Assembly (NCBI GenBank): GCA_004335835.1
Contig: RWJK01001032.1
Location: 64,406 to 128,405, forward strand
Length of the DNA stretch: 64,000 nt
Direction of reading: 5' to 3'
Origin: Scenedesmus sp. ARA3
Taxonomy: Eukaryota; Chlorophyta; Chlorophyceae; Sphaeropleales; Scenedesmaceae
Shown here: in pieces, positions 46,901 through 60,100 of the stretch
Layout: each line of letters opens with the position of its first letter
Numbering within the stretch: the stretch's first letter is position 1
Position numbers and translations under genes: made by a program
Notes under the pieces: generated by a model
What the model saw: the letters and a program-made list of their open reading frames with translations, nothing else
What the model was told of the DNA's origin: nothing
Database searches by the model: none

Positions 46901-49900
46901 CTTGTTCTGCTGCCTGACCTCTGCCAGCTTCTTTGCGAGCACCTGCAGCAGCAAGCAGCGCAACAAGTAGGCAAGATATCAGGGAACTCAAGATACAGCC
47001 AGCAGATAGGTCAGGGAAGCACCACAACTGTGTTTTTAATGTTCGAACTTTGAAAAGTACATGTGTGCAGCACACGAAAAGCATGCAGGCGTGGTTGAAA
47101 AGCCACCTTACATACTGCAGGAGAGGCTCCAGCAAACGCAGTTAAGCAGAGACTGGTACAGCAGCGCACCTGCTGGATCACGCCCACGTTGGGGTGCTGA
47201 TCATCCTCCCCCACAGCACCAGCCAGCTCCGCCTCCCTGAACTCCACCAGGCCCATGTCCTCTGTGAACAGCCTGCAGCTGTAGGCAATGCTGATGGCAG
47301 TCTCCACCTTGTCGCCAGTGAGCACCCAGACCTTGATGCCTGCTGCGGCCAGCGCCTGCAGGCACTCCGGCACGCCGTCCTGCGACAGCAAACCAGCAGA
47401 AGCAACGGCAGCAGGTTGACATGCAAGCCTCGAACCTGAAATCTGCAAGCACAGGGGCGCGTCATGGCTAGGCTACCCACACACAAGGGCACCAAACGCA
47501 TGGCAGGTAATGTGTTCAACGGCCTAAACAGCATGCTAGCTGTGAGCCTACCTGCAGCTTGTCTTCCACTGCAGTAGCTCCCGCTAGGTGCAGGCCCCGC
47601 TCAATGCGCTCCTGCTCTGCTGCCATGCGGCCTTCCCTGTCTACCATGGACACCTGAGCAGCAGCAGCAGCAGCAAAACCAGCAACAGCCAAAAGAACCT
47701 CATCTTAGGCTGTGCCCGGACGCAGCAGCTCCACAAATAGTTGCGCTGTCAGCTTGTTCAGACACATCGCACTACTGCTGTGAAGAGCAGAGGTTACGGG
47801 CAAGCGGTGGCGCAGGGCTCACTATCCATCATGCAGTGTTTCTGCCGCCATGCAGCGTTTCTGTGGCCACGCCTGCCCACCTGTGCAGCAGAGTAATCAG
47901 CCTCCCACTGCTCATACTCCTCCCTGCTCAGCTCGCGCTGGGCCACCAGCAGCGTGCGGTAGCCAGCATGCGCCATCTCGTCCTGCAGCAGCAGCGGCGG
48001 CACCAGCAGCAGCACTTAGCGGACATGGCGGTACAAGATTTCTGTGCTAGTGACTGTTGCATCGCCACTTATGAAAGGCATGCGCCTGCTCCATGTTTGT
48101 GTGCTGCTACCTGCCCAAGAGAAACCGATTGAACACTGTACGAACTGTGAACAACACCAACTTACCAGGTGCTGCTTGACTGTCTCCACGCCCGGCTCTC
48201 CAGCTGCCAGCCGCGACAGGATGATGCTGTCCGCGCCCTTGCAGAACAGCATCAGCCTGTCCTGCGGCGTGCGCACAATGATGCTCATGCGCTTGCGGTC
48301 GCTGTTGAACTCCAGTGTGGCCAGGATGTCGTAGGTGTGCAGCGCGCCGCGGATGTCTACCTTGACCTGTTCGGTGGTGCGGCTCACCAGGCGGTGGCCC
48401 AGGTAGGCTGCGCCCTGTACCAGCGCCTCCTCATCTGGAGATGAGGCCTGCAGAGTTGAGTGGGCAGGCAGCACGTGTGTACAGTTTAATGTGCAGTTAC
48501 AAGATCAGGCGGTGGCCCAGGTAGTCTGCGCCCTGCACCAGCGCCTCCTCGTCTGGCGATGAAGCCTGCAGCATTGAGTAAGCGTGGTGGAAGCGGTGAC
48601 ATGTGAACAGATCAGATACGCAAATAACAAAATGAGGCGGCGCCCAGGTAAGCAGCGTCCTGCACCAGCGCCTCCTCATCTGGAGATGAGACCTGCAGCA
48701 TTGAGTGAGCATGGGTGGAAGTGGTGACAGGTGAACAGGTCAAATACGCAAATTACGAAATGAGGCGACAGCTCAGGTAAGCAGCGCCCTGCCCCAGAGC
48801 CTCCTCGTCTGGAGTTGAGACCTGCAAAAAGAGGGCAGCATACGGCTGTGACTGCTCAACTAGGAACAGAAAGAACACAATATCCACACTAGAACTAGCG
48901 CGGTCAAGCGCAAGGACTAGAGCATACATGAAGGCAGCCCATTGCAGCCTTGCAAAACTGTGATCTGCTGAACACAAAGACCACTCCATCAGCAACACAC
49001 GGTATGCAACAGGCGTGGATTTGCGTCAGATCTTGACGCACCTGGTACAACAGAGAGCCATCAGGGTTGACCGAAGGCACCACTGTGTTGCACACTGCCA
49101 GGTTTGTGAGGAAGTCCAGCAGCGCTGGCTGTGGCTGCCGGTTCTTGTCCGACTTGTCCTGCCTGAAGCACAGAGCCTTCTGCACGCCGTCATCCAATGC
49201 TATCGAGTGTGGCGTGTTGGCTGGCATGCCCGCTAGGCGCTTGTCTTCGCTGGCGTGCTGCCCGTACAGCACACCACCCACACTGGCCCATACAAAGCCC
49301 ATCACGTTCTGCGTGAGGGTGCCTGTCTTATCACTGAGCACGTACTGCACCTGCAGGGGGGACAGACGGCAGCACATCCCAGCTCAAGTTCAAGAGAGCA
49401 TTGCGTGACCAACGCTCAGCTATGCTATGCATACCGTGTGAAGCCGGTTACGCTGTCCCACACTACATGCGCTCTGCATCATGTAGCTGCACATACATAC
49501 ATATAATTAGCCGCAAAGCCCAGTCCACAGCGGGCCAGCACGCACCTGGCCAAGCTCCTCATTGAGCGTGGTGGTGCGGCACACAAAAGGTGTGTCAGTG
49601 TCCCTGTGGTACATTTGCCTGTCGCTGTTCAGCAGCAGCGTGCACTGGAACACCTTGACCACCTCCAGCGACACGTACAAGCTGATGGGGATCATGTTGC
49701 TCAGCAGGATCAGGAAGCGCAGGAACTGCAGCGCAGGACAGGCGCAGGCAGCAAGCAGCACACAGAAGGGAGAGTCAGGCGCACGGTGCTTTGTTGGCTG
49801 CAGCAGCTGAACTCAGGCACACCTAAAATCGCATGCCAGCAGCTGCCTGTGGCGTGCATTGCCACTTGCATAGATAGATATGCTCCGTACTCACCGAGAT

Positions 49901-52168
49901 AAAGAAGGCAGCGACGCCTGGCGGCAGCTCTGGGTACACGTTCTGGCTCTGCAGGTACCACCATGATGGCGCGCTGTGCCGCGCAGCCCACCACTGGTCC
50001 AGGCCTGCCAGCACTGCGCAGAACACTACTAGTGCTGTGAACTGCACAAACACCAGCACGTTCATGTTGCGCTCTAGCTGTGTCACCTGCAACAGGCACA
50101 GCAGTGCGGCGCACAGGCGCATGTCAGGCGGCATTTCCCAGAACAGTGCCGACACCCACCAAGAAAGCAGATGAACATATTGCTCACACGGCCAATGCTG
50201 GCTGTGACGCAGAAACATGGCAAGCACTTGTGTTCAATCAACATCCCAGGCGAAGCACGCAATGCACCAGTGCTGCCGTGGACGTACCTTGCGTGGTGCC
50301 TTGGTCATGTTCCTGACAATTTTGCTGTCCTTGCCCACATTGAGAGCTACGCCAATCACCCACTCCGTCTTGCGCAGCACGCTGCCACGCAGCAGCAGGT
50401 TGTTGATGTCCAGCGGCTGCTTGCCAACCTTTGCGCTCTCAGCATAGCCATCAAAGACGTACAACCTGACAGGCGAAGGAAGCAGCAGCAGAGCAGCTTG
50501 CCACAATCAGCATAAGACCCACCGGGGCCCTTCTTGCAGAAAAGCTGATGGACCTGCTGTAGCTGCTTGATCTGACTTGAGCAGAAAGCCACGGCAATCA
50601 ATACGGTGCAGCGGGCATACAATGATGCACCAGCCATGCTGATGGAGTGCTGCTGCCTGAAAAGCACCCCCATCCTCTGCGCACTTTTCGTTTGGCGCCT
50701 CGTAGCCGATCGTCCAGTCCTGTGCAAGGTCCTGGAAGTGCTGCGCCTCGCGCCCAGCAGTAAACATGCTCCAGCAGTACTTGATCTTGAGGTTTGTTTC
50801 GCCATCCAGGTTGGCTGTCTCAACATAGCAGAGGTTGTCCGGGTCTGGTGATGACAGCAGCAGCAGGTCTGCTGGGACCTCCTCATCAGCCCTCACCTGC
50901 GAATGTGTGAAGCAGCAGTTGCAGGAATCAACCCACATGAGCTGCTGCCAGTGGCAACGCAAGGGACGGGTGGCTGCCGCAGCTGTTGTGGCATGACATG
51001 CTTCTACATGCAAGCTCCAGCGGTGGAAAGCAGCTGATTGCCCCTATGTGCTGCTCCCTGCCAGCCAAGTGCTGTCCTGCAAGTATGACCAGGGCTGCTG
51101 CAGTTGCTACCGATCCAAACGCCTGGTATCCTGCAAGCCCTGCCCTTGCTGGCAGTCCAGCATGACCCAGGGCTGTCACAGCAAATACTGCTCGTGAACC
51201 CGGGCCCCAAGTGGCTGCAATGATACACTGCCACAGAGCATTGCACTGTGCTGCGCTGTGCCAAAGAGCTTGACAGTCACCTTGAGGAGGTCGCCAGCGA
51301 CCACGTCTTTCCAGGTCACCTCCTGCTGCTGATCAACATCACCCTGCTGGCTCAGCAGGATGACCTTGCGGTTGTTGACCTGGTTGTCGTTCCTGCAAGC
51401 AGAAGGGTGCACAAGCAGGTGAAGCAGGTACATCTCCCAACGAGTACTGCTGCGCGTGATGCATACAGCAGATGGTGGTTGATGCTACGTGGTGCAGGAA
51501 AGCATGCGACTGCAGTCCTGGCTGCATATATATAAGGACAAGCGTAGCATGCTGGTCGCTGCTGTGCCATCAGCTGCCACCATCCGCTGCCAACTAAGCG
51601 TTGCTGTTCAAACACACCTGTGGCGATGCACATCGTCATAGCCCTCCTTGATGGCATTCACTGCCAGCACAAACACAAGCGGCGCCACTGTTGTGAACCA
51701 TGATGTCGGCGACAGACCAGGAATCAGCTGCAGGATGGCCATGAGCAGGAAGTACAGGTTTGCCACTCGCAGGAACTGCTCAAAGAGGTTGACTGGCACA
51801 AAGGTGAGCACCGTATACTTAGCGGTGGAAACCTCGTTAGTCACTACATCACCCTGCAGCTGCACGCCAAAGCCTTTGGCAAGGTGATGCAGCAGGCTGC
51901 GGGACACAGCTGGCCTGCTGAGGTGTGCCTTGATGTGGCGCGCTGCTGCTGCTTCTTTCCGTGATGGTGACAGCTGCTCCTGCTGCACTGGCACATGCGT
52001 GCCCTTGCCATCAGCTCCTGGCACTTCCACAGCGGCAGGAATGGTGCCTGTTCCATTTGCTGCTGATGGCTGCCTGATGTATGCTGGCGCTGCCACCAGC
52101 TCGTCCTGCTGTTGCTGCTGCAGCTGACGCATGGGCACTGCGCGCGGCTGGCTCAGCGAGGCGTCCAT
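43976..52168 (-). CDS. P4-ATPase, phospholipid-transporting ATPase (flippase)
   Basis: P4-ATPases flip aminophospholipids to the cytosolic leaflet. ATG 52168 begins a Gln/Pro-rich N-terminus, followed by [20 protein letters not shown] and [15 protein letters not shown] (TM1). Ordered exons then give the actuator motif DGETNLK (50806-50786), [17 protein letters not shown], the membrane motif [12 protein letters not shown] (from 49689), the phosphorylation site DKTGTLTQN (49332-49306), N-domain [18 protein letters not shown] (about 48450) and FCKGADS, P-domain [12 protein letters not shown] (about 47320) and GDGANDVGM (46487-46461), then [12 protein letters not shown] and the last TMs (about 45900-45230, 44760-44645). 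The C-terminal exon (about 44425-43976) is Gly/Ser/Ala-rich. All family hallmarks are present and the length is normal. The SPDEEAL exon has four copies. Works with a Cdc50 partner (family knowledge). Confidence 0.93.
48376..48830 (-). repeat. Four-copy array of the SPDEEAL exon start
   Basis: The genuine exon runs from about 48447. Copies lie at about 48568-48506, 48690-48630 and 48822-48765. All retain a CTGCAG-type acceptor and a peptide like [12 protein letters not shown]. The fourth reads [18 protein letters not shown] and the third loses frame after QDAAYLG. Confidence 0.92.
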
Positions 52169-53724
52169 GCTTCACTGCCTGCCAGCTGCACACCTGCACA
52201 CGACAACATGCAGGACGAGGTTGCAGCAAACTGATTGTGGGGATCAAGGGGATACACATGACCCCCCGTTCAGCTATTGATATACAGTTGTTCTGAACAA
52301 ACAGCCTGTTGCAGTGGACCGGGCTCACACTTCCATACAGTAGGGCTATGAACTGTTTCAGCAACACTTCAACACAGCGCTGCTGCTGTCCTGCAAGGCT
52401 GGCAATGTTGAGATTACTGCTCAAAGCGGCGATATCCTTGACAAACTGCATGAACAAGCATGACACACATGTTGCATGCGCAACAGCTGCTGCTGCTTCG
52501 CAAGGTATCTGCTAATCTGGGTCAACTACTGCTCACCCGCACCTACTCGTCAGAGGCGTACAGACTACCTTAAATATAATAAATTGTGGTTACTCTTCAT
52601 TTTTTCTTGAACGTATGCAGGCGCGAGCAACAAAGAAGCAACAAGCAGGACGGCAGTGCAAAGTAGCAGGCAGCTCGACCAGATCAGCTACGAGCTCGCC
52701 AACACTCTGCAATAATGAGCAGCAGAACGACTGCAGCAGCAGCATCGCTCTGCCAGGGGTGTCACCACATGTTAGAGGCCAAGTGGATGGTCACTTGGAA
52801 GGCCATGCGCAGGTTAATCGCCCACTACCAGCACGTTCGCAAACGATAAAGGAACATGCCAACGAGTGCTGAGTTTCAATGTAATGCTGCATGATTTTGC
52901 AGCGTCACGGCACCACGACATAAGCCTGGTCCAAGGAATGGGTGCTGGTCTGCACCCCATTGCTGTGCGCCCGTTTCACTGCAGTGTATGAACAATTGCA
53001 GTGTCACCCCTGCTGGTGTGTTATTAAGAATACAAACATGCAGTTTGCAATAGTACATTACATCACATTGGCAGCTTGCCGGCACAGCCCAAGCACAGCA
53101 GAACATCACAAGGTGCTGCAGTTGTACACAGACAGAGATATGCCTGCCCTTTCACAAGCTTTTTTGCTGTCATCAACACCGCCCTGCAACCTGCAGGACC
53201 ACCNNNNNNNNNNNNNNNNNNNNNNNNCCCCGCCAAGGACCCTGCTGCGCCCACCCCTTACTCCCCGCCAACCCACCCAGCTCTGATGTACCAAAATTCA
53301 CATATCCTACACATAACATGCGCAGTGCTGCATCTGCGTCTTCAGCAACTCTGGCCAATGTGCTACCTGGTGCACTGCCGCACAGCAGCAACCCCAGACG
53401 CTTGTTGAGCACCTGCTGCCCCATAGCCCCGCTCTACAGCTGCAGTTGCTGGCCAGGGGCTGACGTTGATAGATGCACAGCAACAAAGCAACACCAGGAG
53501 GGTCATTGCCTCGAACCGCAACACATCTCGAAGCTAGCTCCAGCAACAGCGGCACATCTGCTGCCAACGCCAGAGCCCCTGCACCCCAACGCTGGGAGTT
53601 GCAGCCAGCCGCGCCGCACTACCGCCATGCACTCGCTGCTTACGCCGCAATCGCGGTGCCGCTCCTAGGCCAGTTGCTGCACGGCTTGCAATACTGCCAT
53701 TTACCCGCAGATCATCTGTGCTGT
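52169..53724. other. Intergenic between flippase and eIF3f, with an assembly gap
   Basis: No gene supported. It holds the flippase promoter side (an A/T-rich TTAAATATAATAAATT at about 52571 is the only TATA-like stretch noticed) and the eIF3f 3' flank. Confidence 0.5.
53204..53227. other. Assembly gap (24 N)
   Basis: Run of 24 undetermined bases; flanking sequence cannot be assumed contiguous. Confidence 1.
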
Positions 53725-56697
53725 TTAGATCAGCGGCAGCGCTGCCGTGCCCAGGCGCTCCGCCAGCGAGACTTGGCTGCGCACCAGGTGTGCAAAGTAG
53801 CTGAGCAGCAGGTCGTCCTGCACGCCCTCGTTGAACATGCGCTCAAAGGCAGCAGGCTCCAGGTGCGGCACCACCGCCAGCGTGTCTGCCAGGTAGCGCC
53901 CAACAGATGCGTCGCCCTCGCGGCGGCCAGCCTACGTATGCAAAAGAGTATACTTCAGTTGATGAGGAGTTCCATGTTAACATTGTGTAAGTGTGTCAGG
54001 AAGGTGAGTGTGAACTGTGATTGTGTTTAAACAAGCCAGTCGAGCAGTGCAATTGAAATGGCTGTTTCAAGGACAAGCAGCAGCGTGCGTGTGAAGGAGT
54101 GAACCCAGGACCATCCATCCGCGCTTGCAGCCCCCAGGATCTGCCCGCAAGCAACGCACTGCATTCACACCAATTCAACCTACACATCTGTGCCAGCACT
54201 GCCAGCGACTCGCTGCTTGTGACATCAGTGCAGTCCACATGCAGCCGCAAGGACACAAAGCTAGCACACAACGCTCACCACCACGTCCTCCACGTAGGCC
54301 TGCGCCTTGCCCAGCAGCGCGGTGAGCTGCGTGATGCTGGTGGCACACAAGCAGTCACAACGCATGCAACACCTATGTGCACATGGAACCACACAGTGCA
54401 GCAGCCAGCACACCGACCACCACGTCCTCTGCGCAGCCTTGACTGTTGTCCAGCAGCACACAACGCACACGGATGCAGCACCGACACTAAAGTGAGCCAC
54501 ACAAGCCAACTACAGATGCGGTAAAAGATTGTAACTCACCACCACGTCCTCCACGTAGGCCTGTGCTTTGCCCAGCAGCGCGGTGAGCCGCGTGATGCTG
54601 GTGGCCAGCGTCTCCTGCTCGGCAGTGGGCTTGCCCTTCTCGGGATCGCCAGACACCAGCAGGCTCACTGCGGCAGCAGCAGCAGCAGGACAGTTCGGCA
54701 CAGCATATGCAAACAGCGGCAGGCACATACTGCTAGGTGGCTGGCTCCCAGCACGCCACGCTCGACAGCCGCACTGCACGATGTTGCGACGCTGCCTCTG
54801 CTGTCCACGAGCTGACTGGACTTGCCGATAGAAGATGGGCATGTTGCAACTGTTGTTTGCTCTCAGCTCACCTCCCACGCGCTCCACATTGCTGTATGCC
54901 ACATCACAAGGCACCTCCACAAACTCCATGCCCAGCGGCTTGTCGCCCAGCGCCAACAAAACTGCCATGCCCAACGCCCGCTGGCACTTGCTGCCCTGCT
55001 CAACACCATCAAAACCTGCTGCCAGCACCTTGCATGAAGGCTATCATGGCGCACTCTTCAAGGATTCCTGATCTGTAGATTTGCAAAACAGCTTAGTCTC
55101 CTCAGCTCACCTCCCACGCGCTCCACATCGCCGTATGCCACGTCACATGGCACCTCCACAAACTCCATGCCCAGCGGCTTGTCGCCCAGCGCCAGCCCGC
55201 GGCTCACAAACGTGCTGCAGGGCAGCTTGTCCTGCTGCAGGCTGGTGTCCAGGCGCAGGTGCACCTGCAGCAGCAGCAAGAGCAGCAGCAGCAGCAGCAG
55301 CAGCAGGGTGCGGTTAGGGGATGCGGTGGGATGTCAGCTGTGTGGTGCTCTGTCGACCACGCCTGCTGCCTGCGGCGTTCACACTATGTGCTTTGAAGAC
55401 GCTGCTACTGTGGTAGTAGAGCCATGCGGTTTTTCATAAGAGCTTTGTCGAGCTGGCTGTTGCAGAGCCGGGCGGCACACCACCAGCCAGCTGTGTGCGC
55501 ATGTTGCCATGCAGGCCGACTCATTCCGGGACACAGAATGCAATGCCCGGTGCTAGAATGGTGATGCCAGCTGGCATCTAGCAGGGCTGCTGTTGCTGCA
55601 ACATCCCGCGGCTGTGTTGCCGCCACAGTCACAGCTGCAGCAGCTGCTACACCGTGCTCTCAAACTTCCAAACATGCTACTCACTGGCCCATATGATGCT
55701 GTGACCTCCTTGGAGTAGTGCTCCTGTATGAGGGCATCGCTGCTGTTGAGGCCGCCGCCTGTTGTTGAGAACCTGCAGCAAGCAGTGCAGGACACAGCAG
55801 TGTACAACAATCGCATGGTAAACCTGCAAGTAAGTAGCTGCATCTGTGTCATGCATCCCTGGGCCGAGTTGCTGCTGCACTTGGAGATGATTGCAAGCTG
55901 CTGTGGTGGTGTGAATGGCTGGCAGCGGCCCAAGTCAGGGGCCAACTGCATGTTCCCTCAACGTGTAACTGCAGGAATGCTGCTGCGTGTTCTACACTAG
56001 CGCGCGCTGGCTGGACATATGTACTGCTACCATGTCAACACATCAGGGCAGAGACAGCATGAGACTGATGCATAATCCCGCTGGCCTGCAGAGCACTGCC
56101 GCCACCACCCACATGCAGACTGGGAGCGTTGAAGCGAGACAAGGTTACCCGGTGCACGCTGCTGCTGATCATTGCTTGCTGCTGCCAGCTGCTGCTGCTA
56201 GCTGCACTCGTAACTGCTGTACTGCCTGGACTGCCCATGCACAGGTCATCCAGTACTCACCAGCCCACAATGATTTGTGATGGTGCTACCCGCTGGTGCA
56301 GCTCGTGCATAGTCTTGTGGTGTACTATGTCCACAGCTACCTGCGGTTACAACACACAGCAGAGGCCCACAGAATGCTGGATGTGTTAGACGCCGTCTGC
56401 CGCCGCATGCTGTTCAAACGCTGCTGACTGGCTGGTGCGCTGCTGCATGCAGCAGAGCCTGCCCTGGCTGCTGATGGCATAGCTGCTGACCTGATCTGCG
56501 CTCTCAGTGTGTGGCACCACGTAGCAGCGACTGACAGTCACGACGCCCTCTGTTGCTGTGCCCAGCAGGGTGCCAATGACACGGTCCTGCTTGTCGTTGC
56601 GCCTGATGTATGCATCACAAATCTGAAGAAGCACTACTGGGTGAACTTTGACTGTGATGTTGGCCCCAGTCAGGGGCAGCAGCAACGAGGCAACCAT
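53725..56697 (-). CDS. EIF3F: Eukaryotic translation initiation factor 3 subunit F (MPN domain)
   Basis: eIF3f is an MPN-fold subunit of the eIF3 complex. Six exons join in phase: 56697-56491, 56340-56261, 55772-55706, 55264-55111, 54667-54540 and 53931-53725, giving 280 aa, close to plant eIF3f. Exon 1 reads VKVHPVVLLQICDAYIRRND then DRVIGTLLGTATEGVVTV, the MPN start. Exon 2 gives HQRVAPSQIIVGW, exon 3 FSTTGGGLNSSDALIQEHYS, exon 4 LALGDKPLGMEFVEVPCDVA, exon 5 LATSITRLTALLGKAQAYVE and exon 6 DDLLLSYFAHLVRSQVSLAE ending TAALPLI-stop. The JAMM zinc ligands are not seen as a complete H-x-H-x(7)-S-x(2)-D set, in keeping with a non-catalytic MPN. A longer start (ATG 56841) is open but unlikely. 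It shares a short upstream region with the divergent Brr2 gene. Confidence 0.93.
54270..55200 (-). repeat. Duplicated exon ends in eIF3f
   Basis: The exon 5 end (TALLGKAQAYVEDVV with donor) is at 54540-54600, with a copy at about 54272-54345 and a decayed one at about 54410-54440. The exon 4 end (GDKPLGMEFVEVPCDVAY to GG|GTGAGC) is at 55111-55200, with a copy at about 54870-54955 reading NVERVGG instead of DVERVGG. Confidence 0.9.
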
Positions 56698-57104
56698 CTG
56701 ATGGCGAACGCAGGTCTCTGTGCTGGTGCAAGCAACAACTGGCTTCAGCAGCAGACAGCAAACTGCAATCGATAATCGTGATGTTGCTTTAGCTGCTCGA
56801 AGGATCGCAGCAAGCCGCCTAGATACAATGCACTTGAGCACTGAGCCCTGTACAACCCTGACAGCTCGGTGTCAGCTAGAACTGTTTATCCACTTGGACG
56901 CTTTTGATAGTTTGTCTGTTTTGTAAGCCTGCCAGGGGCGCGTATACTTGAAACTCTGGCAAAGGCCGAGAGTGACTGTGACCGATCCTCACCAGACTCG
57001 GCTTATACGCTTGATCTTTTGCTATCACAGCCATCTTGATAGGTCACCCTCATTGAAGGCCGCGTTGCGGCACACCTGCCCTTGAGGCAGTAGAGTGTGG
57101 CAGC
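56698..57104. promoter_or_regulatory. Divergent promoter region, eIF3f / Brr2
   Basis: About 407 bp separate the two start codons, so both promoters and 5' UTRs must lie here. I identify no TATA box or other defined motif. Confidence 0.5.
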
Positions 57105-60100
57105 ATGGCTGAGAAGTATGGAGGAGGAGCGGAGTCATACGCCCGCTTCAAGCAGTATGATTACCGAGCTGTGAGTTTCGTGCATGGGCAGTGTGTGGAG
57201 CAGCCCGTGCTTCAGCATGCTAAGAGAAGCCTAGTGCCGCTGCTGCTGCTGCAGTCTCATGTACTGTACAGCATGCAGAGCAGCTAGCTCCTTGCAAGCC
57301 ATCTCAAACAGCAATGCACAGCCATCGGTAGCATATGGCAGCAGGCTGTGTCGATCAGCAGCAGCTGCACACAGTGCCGGATGATCACACATCCTGCAGT
57401 CTCAGCCCCAGCTACAAATACATCATGCATATAGTGGCAGCAACATCAGCTTCAGTTGGTGCATGGAGCTGCAAAGGCATCCGTGTAGCAGCTATGGCGC
57501 AGTGCTATGGCAGCATATGCACTGATGCAGGGCTGGCAATAAGAGCGCCGCGTGCGCTTGCAGCGTGCACAAGCTCAGTCAGCCTTTACCCCTGCTGAGC
57601 AGCCTAGCAGCAGCCTATGCTCAGCGGAGAGCAGTCGCACCAGCAGTAGCAGCAGCAGCAGAAGCAGCTGCACACTGCCATGCCGCACACTCCCCTGCCG
57701 CCCCTGCTTTGCAAAACCCTTGTATGGTGCTGCCCTCCTGAAACGCGCACACTCACGCATGCGCTGGCCCCCTTGCGCTGTGCCTTACTCTTGCTGCCGC
57801 ACACTGCCGTGACTGTTCTGTGTTCTGCAGAACTTGAACCTTGTGGTCACCTCAGAGAACCGCACACTCACTCACGCGATGACCCTCTTGTGTTTCCCAC
57901 TCGGTGCCGCCGCTCTGCCTCTGCTCTGCCCCTTCTGCTGTGCAGAACTCGAACCTTGTGGTCACCTCGGAGAACCGCACACGCGATGCTCACGAGCCAA
58001 CTGGCGAGCCTGAGACGCTTGCAGGACGCAAGATCGCCAAGATGGGCGACCGCGCGCAGCAGCAGCGGCCCGAGGGGCTGAGTGACAAAAGCAAGGCCAA
58101 GGGCAAGTGAGTGGGCAGTTGAGCAACAGCAGTGCTTGGACTACAACAATGACAACTGGCACCGCTGCAGCCGCAGACCGCCTGCGGCTGTTATAGCACA
58201 GGCAGCATTCACAGCTGTCAGCAGTGGTACGGTCTCGGTACTGTGTTACTCCCGTACAACAGTGGTGCGCGCATGCAACTTGACCCACTGGTTTCGTGCC
58301 ACCCCTGCTGCCTGCTGCCTGGTGTGCATCACTGTTTGCTTGCAGGAAGCGCGAGGCTGGCAAGTCAGGCATGGACTTTGTCATGCCAGCAAAGCGCCGC
58401 ACAGGAGGAGCGGGTGAGCAGCAGCAGCAGCGGCGGCAGCGGCAGCAGCGGCAGCGGCAGCAGTGCAGCTGTAAGGATGCAGCAGCCATGGCGGCCGCCG
58501 CCGTTTCCGCAGCAGTGGTTTAGTTGCTATGACGCACCTGACGTGGCAATCGCAGTGGCAGCTGTGACGAGGCGAAGCACAGGACAGTGCATGGCAGCAG
58601 CAGAAGCAGCAGCAGCGGGTCGGCAGCTGCAGCGCTGTGCTGAACTTTGCAGCACAAACTGGCTAGCTGCATCATTGTGTTGGGCTCTGCAGCAACGGAT
58701 CTTCAGCCGGGCGGGATTTTGTGCCCTGTTTGGAACGGTTAATGCTCAGGTCAACAGTTGGGTTTCGATGCTGTACATGATTGTGATTTGCATTTGCTTG
58801 CAGGCCCCAGCGTGCTAGACATGGACACAGCAGGCCTGTACCGGCCCCGCACCAAGGAGACACGTGCTGCCTATGAGGCGCTGCTCAACACCATCCACGC
58901 CACCTTTGGGGACCAGCCTGCAGACGTGCTGCGCGGCGCAGCAGATGAGGTGCTGGCGGTGCTCAAGAACCAGCACATGACAGGTGGGAAAGCATGCAGG
59001 CGCGCCCTGCGCCGCATGCCTTGAGCGCAGCTTGGGCAATGAGCGCAAGATGTGACGCATGCTGCGCTACTTCTGCTCACACCTGATATTTAGTGTCCAC
59101 GCTCCATGCTCCGAAGACCCTGAGAGCCGGTGCGAGTGCGAATAAATCGCTGGGCAGCATCAGCAACGAGCGCTTTGCCAAGCTGGCGGCCAAACTGTGT
59201 TTGCCATTGCTGACTATACCTTGCTGCTGCTGCTGCCGCAGACCCTGAGCGCCAGCGGGAGTGCGAGTCGCTACTGGGCAGCTTCAGCAACGAGCGCTTC
59301 GCCGAGCTGGTGGCTATCGGCAAGCTCATCAGCGACTTTGTGGGCGAAGGAGAAGCAGTGCCTGGTGGCGATGGCGAGGGCCTTGATGAGGACATCGGCG
59401 TGGCTGTGGAGGTGAGGAGGGGAATGCTGGTTGATCATGATCATGAGCATGATAATTTCAAGTCTTGGCGGCTGGTGTCACTTCATGAATGCGGCTGGTG
59501 AAGTTGAGGAGCAGACGCTGCTGCTGCCGTCCGCCGCACTTGCCCCACCGCTGGAGAAGGGGTTCACTGCTGCTCCGTGTTGCCGCTGACCTGCTGCCGC
59601 ACAGTATGAGGACGAGGAGGGAAAGGAGGAGGACGACAAACTTGCTGAGGTTGAAAGTGATGAGGACGAGGAGGCGTCTGACTTTTGTCATTGCTGCTGC
59701 TCCTGCTGCTGCTGCTGCTGCTGTGGCGAAAACACCATACAGTTTGAGGACGAGGAGGAAGAGGAGGACGATGAGGTGGCTGAGATCGCTGAGAGCGATG
59801 AGGACGAGGAGGAGTCTGATGAAGAAGCAGCAGCGAAGGAGCGCGGCCTGCAGGGCAACGCAGACATGGACGTGGATGCCGAGGCTGCAGGTGCGTGCTT
59901 GCCTGTTACGTGACAAAGTGACAGGTGTTGTGACACATCTTGGTTTTTACGCGTGCGGTCATGGCTGTGTAAGTACTAGACACATTGCGTCAGGCAGGTT
60001 GCAGGGCACTGCAGACATATACGAGGACGCCATCCAATGTTTGGCCTGCAAGGGCAGTATCGCTCTCATTGGATTACAAATGGCTTTGTTTGCAGCAGCA

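Noticed and set aside
53063..53424. Open frames crossing 53204-53227
   Set aside because: They run through 24 undetermined bases and encode nothing recognisable.
56698..56841. Longer eIF3f start at ATG 56841
   Set aside because: The extra 48 residues do not resemble the family N-terminus, whereas ATG 56697 lies at the usual distance before the MPN domain.
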